From: Planctomycetota bacterium
GTDB lineage: Bacteria; Planctomycetota; Planctomycetia; Pirellulales; UBA1268
Direction: 5' to 3'
DNA length: 64,000 bases
NCBI GenBank assembly: GCA_003669585.1
Contig: QWOQ01000007.1
Coordinates: 170,694 to 234,693, forward strand
Every line of letters starts with the position of its first letter. Within the stretch, counting starts at the first letter, position 1. Shown in pieces: positions 57,788 through 64,000 of this stretch. The notes beneath the pieces are model-generated. The model was not told where the DNA came from, ran no database searches, and worked only from the letters and a program-made list of their open reading frames with translations. The translations under genes were made by a program, and so were the position numbers.

Positions 57788-58810
57788 ATGGCAATTCCTT
57801 ACGTCTCCCTGATCGTGCCGGTGCGCAGTGAGGAGGGAAATATTATTCCTCTGTGCGGTGAGATTAAAGCAACCCTCGATCATGCTGGAATCGAGTGGGA
57901 GCTGGCTCTTATCGATGATGGTTCTACGGATCGTTCGTGGCAGGAGATTCGCGAGGTAGTGACCACTGATTCTCGCATTCGTGGCCTTCGTCTGCGATGT
58001 GGATTTGGAAAGTCAGCCGCGCTTTCGGCGGGAATCGAGGCGACCAGCGGCGAACGTATTGTCACGCTCGATGGAGACGGGCAGGACGACCCTGCGGAAA
58101 TTCCAAAGATGCTCAGCGAAATTGATCGTGGAGCGGATCTTGTCAACGGTTGGAAAACTCCCAGGCTCGACCCTTGGCACAAAACATGGCCGTCACTGGT
58201 TTTCAATTCGATGGTCGGTTGGTTGACCGGCCTGAAACTGCACGATCATAATTGCGGCCTGAAAGCCTGTCGTCGCGATGTTTTTCGGGAAGTCCGCCTC
58301 TATGGTGACATGCACCGATTTATTCCGGTACTCGCTGCTGCCAGAGGATTTCGAGTCGTTGAGATGCCGGTGCATCATCGCCCGCGAGTACGAGGTAGAT
58401 CAAAGTATGGAGCTGGTCGATTTCTTCGCGGAATGCTCGACCTCATTACGGTCTCCATGCTCACAAGTTACCGTCATCGTCCACAGCACCTGCTCGGCGC
58501 TGCAGGACTTGTCATTGCAGGACTTGGCATGGTTGGCATGACATGGCTTTCGTGCATGTGGCTTGTCGGCCAGATCGATCCGAGTCTTGGAATCCTTCCT
58601 TTGCATCAACGTCCGGCACTGTCATTTTCCATTGCAGCAATTGTCGTAGGAGTGCAGTTAGTCTCTCTTGGACTCGTGGCAGAACTGTTTACCGCTACGA
58701 GTCCTCGGCAGCTTGACACATTCTCAATTACCGAACGAGTTGGGATGCCTGTTGATTGCGAAGCAATTCACGTATCAAGTTCTATCCCAGTCTCGACAAA
58801 GTCCCCTTGA
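57788..58810 (+). CDS. GT2 glycosyltransferase, polyprenyl-phosphate sugar synthase type
   Basis: 340 residues. The GT-A domain (about 1-230) has SLIVPVRSEEGNI at 7-19, DDGSTD at 43-48 and DGDGQDDP at 95-102, the pattern of dolichol/undecaprenyl-phosphate mannose or glucose synthases (DPM1/GtrB-like). Two C-terminal membrane helices at about 237-262 and 278-302 place it at the inner membrane. It probably loads a sugar from a nucleotide donor onto undecaprenyl phosphate. The next gene starts 12 nt after the stop and encodes a GT-C-like protein that could use the product. Confidence 0.9.
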   Translation: MAIPYVSLIVPVRSEEGNIIPLCGEIKATLDHAGIEWELALIDDGSTDRSWQEIREVVTTDSRIRGLRLRCGFGKSAALSAGIEATSGERIVTLDGDGQDDPAEIPKMLSEIDRGADLVNGWKTPRLDPWHKTWPSLVFNSMVGWLTGLKLHDHNCGLKACRRDVFREVRLYGDMHRFIPVLAAARGFRVVEMPVHHRPRVRGRSKYGAGRFLRGMLDLITVSMLTSYRHRPQHLLGAAGLVIAGLGMVGMTWLSCMWLVGQIDPSLGILPLHQRPALSFSIAAIVVGVQLVSLGLVAELFTATSPRQLDTFSITERVGMPVDCEAIHVSSSIPVSTKSP

Positions 58811-58821
58811 CGAGCGACCCT

Positions 58822-60372
58822 ATGCCTCAAACCCCTTCGAGTGTTGTCTTCCCCTCTTCTTCACAATCGAGAATCGCTCCTCTACGAGCCAGACCCGAAT
58901 CGAGAGGACGCCTGCGAAGAAGCATCTATGTGATGCTTGGAATGATTGCCTGCGGGGCAGTGCTTGGTCGAATTCTCGGTGTCGCAAGCATCGATCGACT
59001 GGCCCTTGAGACACGCCTGATTGCCGACGAAGTGGCCAAGCGTGCTGCCGCTGGAACACCGATCGATCCGGCGATCGCGAGAAAAACAATTGAACGTGAG
59101 AAACGGCTTATTCGCCCTTTCCTCTCAGCGAACGATCGCAGCCGCTGGCTCACTCTTCGTTCACTCGTTGAACAGGGCACATTTGCCATCGACGGCATCG
59201 TTGTGGAACCCGGTTGGGACACGATCGATGCAGTGGCCCACAAAGATTCAAAGGGCACCATGCGTCTGTATTCAAGCAAGCCACCTCTCTTGAGCGTGTT
59301 GCTTGCGGGGCCCTATTGGGTCATTCATCAGACAACCGGATGGACTCTCGGCGATCATCCCTTTGAAATCGGTCGTATGTTGATGGTGCTCTACGGAGTG
59401 TTTCCGCTGGCAATCATGATCTGTTTTACGGCGATGCTTGTCGAACGAATCGGCACAAGTGACTGGGGGCGCATCTGGTCGGTGGCACTGATTTCTCTTG
59501 GCACGTATCTCACGACGTTCTCTTCGGTGCTCACCAATCACCTCCCCGCTGCCGCGTGTACGGCTCTGTCAGCATGGTTTGTCTTTCGAATACGAAACGA
59601 TCAGGTGCGTCGCTTCTCTACCTTTTTTATGGCTGGTCTTTTTGCAGGTCTGGCCGCAGCACTGGAACTTCCAGCACTGGCTTGGACCACGCTAGTGGCC
59701 GTGGGCCTTGGAGTCATTGATCCTCGTCGAACTCTCTTGGCGACGCTGCCCGCCTTTGCCCTCATCGCGATGGCCGCGGTTGGAACAAACTGGTTGGCCC
59801 ACGGAACGCTTACTCCTGCGTACGCCCATCGCAACGAACCCAACGACAATTGGTACCGCTATTCAATCACGCTCACCAATGGAAAAACCCTTGAGAGTTA
59901 CTGGACAAATCCCAAAGGTACCGATCGTGGCGAACCCTCTCAGGGGCTTTACGCAGTGCATTCACTGGTTGGGCATCACGGAATTTTTTCGCTCACCCCC
60001 GCATGGCTCTTGCTCATTCCGGGGCTTGTTATGCTTTCGAGAAGTTGTGATCGCGAACATCGCCGCGCTGCAACTGCCATTGCGCTCGTCAGCCTCGTGG
60101 TGATCGCTTTCTATCTTTCACGGGGTCAACCCGATCGAAACTATGGTGGTATGACGAGCGCATTCCGCTGGGTGTTCTGGTTGGCGCCTCTGTGGGTTGC
60201 TGCGATTGTTCCGGTCGCTGACAAGCTGAGCGGTTGCAACCGCGGTCGCGCCCTAGGACTTCTCCTGCTTGGATCTTCCGTGATGTCGGCCGCGTACCCG
60301 TCATGGAATCCTTGGGTGCATCCGTGGCTCTATCACTTCATGGTGCATATCGGGTTGGTGATGCCTGTGTGA
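58822..60372 (+). CDS. GT-C/ArnT-like integral membrane glycosyltransferase (tentative)
   Basis: 516 residues with about ten to eleven hydrophobic helices. After the first helix (about 14-34) comes a large exported loop with YSSKPPLLSVLL near its end; the KPPL motif before a membrane helix is typical of ArnT/PMT-like GT-C transferases that use lipid-linked sugars. No acidic D-E motif of the usual form is clear in the first loop, so the call is tentative. The ATG at 58822 lies 12 nt after the GT2 stop; the frame is open 22 codons further into that gene. The pair looks like donor synthase plus transferase. Confidence 0.68.
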   Translation: MPQTPSSVVFPSSSQSRIAPLRARPESRGRLRRSIYVMLGMIACGAVLGRILGVASIDRLALETRLIADEVAKRAAAGTPIDPAIARKTIEREKRLIRPFLSANDRSRWLTLRSLVEQGTFAIDGIVVEPGWDTIDAVAHKDSKGTMRLYSSKPPLLSVLLAGPYWVIHQTTGWTLGDHPFEIGRMLMVLYGVFPLAIMICFTAMLVERIGTSDWGRIWSVALISLGTYLTTFSSVLTNHLPAAACTALSAWFVFRIRNDQVRRFSTFFMAGLFAGLAAALELPALAWTTLVAVGLGVIDPRRTLLATLPAFALIAMAAVGTNWLAHGTLTPAYAHRNEPNDNWYRYSITLTNGKTLESYWTNPKGTDRGEPSQGLYAVHSLVGHHGIFSLTPAWLLLIPGLVMLSRSCDREHRRAATAIALVSLVVIAFYLSRGQPDRNYGGMTSAFRWVFWLAPLWVAAIVPVADKLSGCNRGRALGLLLLGSSVMSAAYPSWNPWVHPWLYHFMVHIGLVMPV

Positions 60373-60469
60373 CGAGAGGATCGGTCTCTTTTTTCAAACG
60401 GTACGCCCGCGATTGGCATACAGTCTGCATGTGATTCCTGTTTTTCATACGGATCGGCAGGAGAATTTT

Positions 60470-61204
60470 TCACTCGATTGCGTGGAAGAGCGTCGGCTCT
60501 ATCACACGCCAGAAATCTGGCACAGCGGCACGGGCTTCGCATCGCGTGAAGGTGTCGGGATCGTTCCAAGCGATCCAATGCGCATGCAGAGCAATCGCGC
60601 GATCGCGATCGCTGTCGATGAGATTCCCAAATGTTTCGCGAGATTCGTAGAGCGAGTCTCCGACAATGGGCATTCCTCTTCTGGAAGACTGCAGGCGAAG
60701 CTGATGCATTCGACCGGTTTGCGGAGACAATTCGACGAGCATCCTTCGGTCGCTTTTCGCCAAAAGCCGCGCCCGAGTAAACGCCTGCTTACCGCGAGAG
60801 CGAATCAGTGGATCAGTTTCGCTGTCTGGCACCACTTCTGCGCATGCCTTATTTTCAACTTTGGAAATCGTGTCATGCCATTCAACGATCGATCCGGGTG
60901 AGTTTTGAAAGTGCAGTGAATCTCCTTCGAGAATCGCCAGATAGGTCTTTTCGATTTCCCGACGTTCAAACTGACGAGACATTTTTCGAGCGGCTCGTGG
61001 TGTGATCGCTACGAGCACGACTCCGGACACGGCACGGTCCAAGCGATGAATCATTGCCAGATAGCTCCCCTGCGGCAGCGATGCGCGAATGTGCGACTCC
61101 AGTGAATCAATTCCTGCTGGTGCCTGCGTGGGAAGGCCAGCCCGTTTGAAAACTGCCATGACGCCTGACGATCTGAATATGATTTCAAAAGCGTTCACTC
61201 CCAA
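60470..61204 (-). CDS. RluA-family pseudouridine synthase
   Basis: 244-residue single-domain enzyme without an S4 domain. The HRLDRAVSG motif lies at 53-61 with catalytic Asp56, and FKRAGLPTQAP at 19-29. The target may be a tRNA or rRNA uridine (RluA, TruC or RluC type). The start is TTG at 61204: AAGGAG lies 9 nt before it, a strong site, and it gives the full N-terminal strand. The GTG at codon 3 is 15 nt from the site. The C-terminal SPQTGRMHQLRLQ and GMPIVGDSLY segments are typical. Confidence 0.88.
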   Translation of the reverse strand: MGVNAFEIIFRSSGVMAVFKRAGLPTQAPAGIDSLESHIRASLPQGSYLAMIHRLDRAVSGVVLVAITPRAARKMSRQFERREIEKTYLAILEGDSLHFQNSPGSIVEWHDTISKVENKACAEVVPDSETDPLIRSRGKQAFTRARLLAKSDRRMLVELSPQTGRMHQLRLQSSRRGMPIVGDSLYESRETFGNLIDSDRDRAIALHAHWIAWNDPDTFTRCEARAAVPDFWRVIEPTLFHAIE

Positions 61205-61483
61205 CGATGATGGCTCCTTCCATATCTTCTACCCAGACTTGGAGAGAGGCTCTTTGAATCACACTGAAGAAAAGCAACTCCACAAATCGTCACCACAATG
61301 GCAGTCCTTCGTTCCATATATTCTTGCTGTGCGTGATACCGCCGTCACGCCCAGAATAGAAAAAGTCCTCTTCGCACTTCTGCGACGCGCATTAGAATAC
61401 CACTGTCGATGCGCTGCGTTCTATTCCTTGATACGAAAGTGAGTGCCTCTGTGAGAGTGAACGCTTTAGAACAGAATCAATCG

Positions 61484-63565
61484 ATGTTCCTATGGCTGAC
61501 GGTGATTTACAGTGCAACACTTTTTCTTTCTCAGGGGCTCACCATGAATACCGCGACATCCGATGAGGGAATGTGGCTGTTCAACGATCTTCCTCGCGAG
61601 CGGCTACTTGATGCGTACGGATTTGATCCTTCGCAGGAATGGATCGATCACCTCAGCCGCTCGAGTGTTCGATTCAACTCCGGGGGTTCGGCCTCATTTA
61701 TCTCACCGACGGGCCTCGTGCTTACCAATCATCACGTCGGCGCCGACACGCTTGCGAAACTTTCTACCGAGGAACACAACCTCCTGGAAAATGGATTTTT
61801 GGCACGTACTCACGCGGACGAACTCAAAGCCCCGGATCTGGAACTCAATCAGCTTTTGTCTCTCGAGGATGTTACCGACCTTGTCCAAAAAAAGATCCAT
61901 GCCTCCATGACCCCCACTGAAGCGCTCGCGGCTCGGCGGGAAACAATTGCTCAAATCGAAAAACAATCCCTCGATGCCACGGGTTTACGAAGCAACGTAA
62001 TCACCCTTTACGGAGGTGCTCGCTATCACCTCTATCGATTTCGCAAATACACAGACGTTCGTCTCGTCTGGGCTCCCGAATCGGCCATCGCTTTTTTTGG
62101 AGGTGATGCGGATAACTTTGAATACCCGCGATTTTGTCTGGATGCCTGTATTTTTCGGGTTTGGGAATCTGGAAAACCGGCGCAGGTGAATGATTTTCTG
62201 ACATGGTCCTCAGACGACGCTGCCGACGGTGAACTTGTTTTTGTCTCCGGCAATCCAGGACGCACCAACCGAATTTATACCGCAGCAGCACTCAAGCAGA
62301 TGCGAGATGTGCAGATGCCATACACCATCAACAATCTTCGTCGACAGGAAATTCTGCTCCAGCAGTTTTCGCTGCGAAGCGTAGAAAGCGCCCGTCGTGC
62401 TCGCGATGATCTTTTTGGGGTTCAGAATTCGAGGAAGGCCCGATTTGGAATGCTCGCCGGGCTACAAGACCCGCAGCTTTTAAAAGCAAAGCAGGAATCT
62501 GAAACGGATCTTCTGGAAAAACTTGCTGCCGATGAGAAGTACGCCTCACTGGTGCCAGCATGGCACAGCGTGGCAGAGTCTGCCGCGCGTCGCACACTTC
62601 TTCAGGGCAAGGGAGTCGGTCTCTCATCCCGGCTTTTTGGAATTGCCCATTGGATCGTGCAGATGGTTCAGGAGGACCAAAAACCTTCAGGCAGTCGTCT
62701 CCCCGAATTTGCAGATGCGGGCAGAGAGTCGATGCTTTTACAACTTTATTCCGAAGCTCCCATCCATGCCGACTTGGATGAAGTTCTCCTTGGAGATTCG
62801 ATTGCCAAAATGGTTGAGCTTCGAGGCGGAGACGATCCTCTGTGCCAAAACATTCTCGGAGAAATGTCGCCCGGCGAACGTGCGTCAACGCTCATCACCG
62901 GCACGACCCTCGGCGACGTAGCCGTTCGAAGAAAACTTGTAGCCTCTGGGCTTGATGGAATCAACGCTTCAAAAGATCCACTTATTGAGTTTGCCCTGCT
63001 TGTTGATCCCGAAATCCGCCGATTCAGAACGCTGTTTGATGAACTCGATGAACAAGACAAACAAGCGTATGCGCACATTGCCAAAGGAATCTTTGCCATT
63101 CGTGGTACCTCGACCTATCCCGACGCCACATTCAGTCTTCGACTGGCGTATGGGACTGTGGCGAGTTACGAACAAGACGGCAAAACGATTCCAGCATGGA
63201 CAACCTTTGAAGGCATTTTAGAACACGAACGAATCCATGCTGATCAGCCTCACTACACGCTACCTGAATCGTGGAAGAAGGCATTTTCCAATCTTCACGG
63301 ATCGACTCCCTTCAACTTTGTCTGCACCGCAGACATCATTGGCGGAAACTCCGGATCGCCCGTGGTCAATCGGAAAGGCCAACTCGTCGGCCTCATCTTC
63401 GACGGAAACATTCAGTCGCTCACCAGCAATGTGCTCTACTCGTCTCGACAGGCCCGAGCCGTTGCCGTCGCCTCACGTGGTCTGCTCGAAGCACTTTCGG
63501 TGGTCTACAAAGCTGATCATATTGTTCAAGAGATGCAAGTTGCCGCACCCGAAGCGGCTCGCTGA
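61484..63565 (+). CDS. S46 family dipeptidyl-peptidase (DPP7/DPP11-like)
   Basis: 693-residue exported serine peptidase that removes dipeptides from peptide N-termini. A signal peptide lies at about 1-20. The catalytic triad can be placed: His in LTNHHVG (83-84), Asp208 in GGDADNFEYPR, and Ser623 in GGNSGSPVVN. Eighteen residues after the Ser is Gly641 in IFDGN; in the characterised enzymes this position is Gly in DPP7 (hydrophobic P1) and Arg in DPP11 (acidic P1), so DPP7-like specificity is expected. The ATG at 61484 gives the signal peptide directly; the frame is open 25 codons further. It is divergent from the pseudouridine synthase. Confidence 0.93.
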   Translation: MFLWLTVIYSATLFLSQGLTMNTATSDEGMWLFNDLPRERLLDAYGFDPSQEWIDHLSRSSVRFNSGGSASFISPTGLVLTNHHVGADTLAKLSTEEHNLLENGFLARTHADELKAPDLELNQLLSLEDVTDLVQKKIHASMTPTEALAARRETIAQIEKQSLDATGLRSNVITLYGGARYHLYRFRKYTDVRLVWAPESAIAFFGGDADNFEYPRFCLDACIFRVWESGKPAQVNDFLTWSSDDAADGELVFVSGNPGRTNRIYTAAALKQMRDVQMPYTINNLRRQEILLQQFSLRSVESARRARDDLFGVQNSRKARFGMLAGLQDPQLLKAKQESETDLLEKLAADEKYASLVPAWHSVAESAARRTLLQGKGVGLSSRLFGIAHWIVQMVQEDQKPSGSRLPEFADAGRESMLLQLYSEAPIHADLDEVLLGDSIAKMVELRGGDDPLCQNILGEMSPGERASTLITGTTLGDVAVRRKLVASGLDGINASKDPLIEFALLVDPEIRRFRTLFDELDEQDKQAYAHIAKGIFAIRGTSTYPDATFSLRLAYGTVASYEQDGKTIPAWTTFEGILEHERIHADQPHYTLPESWKKAFSNLHGSTPFNFVCTADIIGGNSGSPVVNRKGQLVGLIFDGNIQSLTSNVLYSSRQARAVAVASRGLLEALSVVYKADHIVQEMQVAAPEAAR

Positions 63566-63574
63566 TTGCTTTCT

Positions 63575-64000
63575 TTATGCCTTGAGAATATCGCTGATCA
63601 CACGACCTTTCACGTCTGTCAGACGAAAATCCCGACCTGCACTGCGGTATGTCAGTTTCGTGTGATCGATACCGAGTTGATAGAGCAGCGTCGCGTGCAG
63701 GTCATGAAAATCGCTGATACCGTCTACGGCGTGTACGCCAAACTCATCGGTTGATCCATAGGTCACGCCGCCATTGACCCCTCCTCCGGCAACAAAAACC
63801 GAGAAGCCTTCGGGGTGATGATCTCGACCGTCGGCACCTGGTGCATGCGGAGTGCGACCAAATTCACCCGCCCACACGACGAGTGTTGTGTCGAGAAGTC
63901 CTCGTTGTTTCAGATCTTTGATCAACGCTGCAACCGCGCGATCGGTCTGTTTTGCATTTTTTTCATGCCCGGCTTTTAATCCACCGTGCTGATCCCATGT
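63575..64000 (-). CDS. DUF1501 protein, C-terminal part (cut by window edge)
   Basis: The last 141 codons of a longer gene whose start lies beyond the window. The visible part begins TWDQHGGL and carries the DUF1501 landmarks [28 protein letters not shown] and the closing [20 protein letters not shown]1501 proteins are sulfatase-related alkaline-phosphatase-fold exported proteins, abundant in planctomycetes and often paired with a DUF1553 cytochrome-type gene upstream. The stop is 9 nt from the S46 peptidase stop, convergent. Confidence 0.92.
   Translation of the reverse strand, partial: TWDQHGGLKAGHEKNAKQTDRAVAALIKDLKQRGLLDTTLVVWAGEFGRTPHAPGADGRDHHPEGFSVFVAGGGVNGGVTYGSTDEFGVHAVDGISDFHDLHATLLYQLGIDHTKLTYRSAGRDFRLTDVKGRVISDILKA

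Noticed and set aside
57504..57812. 102-codon frame overlapping the GT2 start
   Set aside because: No ribosome site or family, and it would overlap a certain gene.
1..64000. tRNA genes, CRISPR arrays, insertion sequences, prophage or integration sites
   Set aside because: Spacers were read for T-loop sequences, spaced repeats and transposase or integrase motifs; none was found. By-eye reading could miss a divergent tRNA; a covariance-model search would settle it.

Overview
The window looks like a piece of a planctomycete chromosome, with about 53% G+C as a rough impression. The reasons are the DUF1571 and DUF1501 families (both expanded in Planctomycetota), very long secreted or membrane-anchored proteins without recognisable domains, and rsmH standing alone beside a LysM protein instead of in an fts/mur division cluster. 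I cannot place it below phylum. No rRNA, tRNA, CRISPR array, insertion sequence, integrase or phage gene was seen. Gene order and base composition look like ordinary chromosome throughout.

Layout. 0.1-12.7 kb: an FHA-GAF histidine kinase, a TPR membrane protein with an RluD-type pseudouridine synthase, a UvrD/PcrA-type helicase, a divergent aldehyde dehydrogenase, then mnmE and yidC (the usual neighbours, but without rpmH/rnpA) and a metallophosphoesterase. 13-18.6 kb (+): tsaB, pyruvate carboxylase and ychF. 18.7-30.8 kb (-): an RND pump with its adaptor, an FAD amine oxidase-like enzyme, a BshB1-like deacetylase, CobL, IscA, IscS, a Nudix protein and queA. 31-37 kb: rsmH with a LysM membrane protein, a DUF1571 lipoprotein-carrier-like protein, an MBL hydrolase, then plsC and cdsA for phospholipid synthesis. 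37-49.5 kb (-): a secreted HExxH peptidase, two giant exported proteins coupled by a 4-nt overlap, and an inositol monophosphatase family enzyme. 49.7-55.8 kb (+): an unknown protein, a degenerate YhaO/SbcD-like protein and a YhaN/SbcC-like membrane ATPase. 55.8-64 kb: a small membrane protein, an AI-2E family exporter, a GT2 plus GT-C glycosyltransferase pair, an RluA-type pseudouridine synthase, an S46 dipeptidyl-peptidase and the 3' end of a DUF1501 gene cut by the window edge.

Most genes serve housekeeping work: tRNA/rRNA modification (mnmE, tsaB, queA, rsmH, two pseudouridine synthases), Fe-S and sulfur supply (iscS, iscA), envelope biogenesis (yidC, plsC, cdsA, the glycosyltransferases) and anaplerosis (pyc). 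Two regions are out of the ordinary. First, the YhaO/YhaN-like pair at 50.6-55.8 kb: the nuclease-type subunit keeps the fold's sequence landmarks but has lost nearly every metal-binding residue, while the ATPase keeps all its motifs and carries a membrane hairpin. Second, the giant proteins at 38.3-48.5 kb appear to consist of three copies of one export signal, beta-rich ectodomain and membrane-cluster module, two of them fused in a single 2267-residue chain with an internal signal-peptide-like seam.
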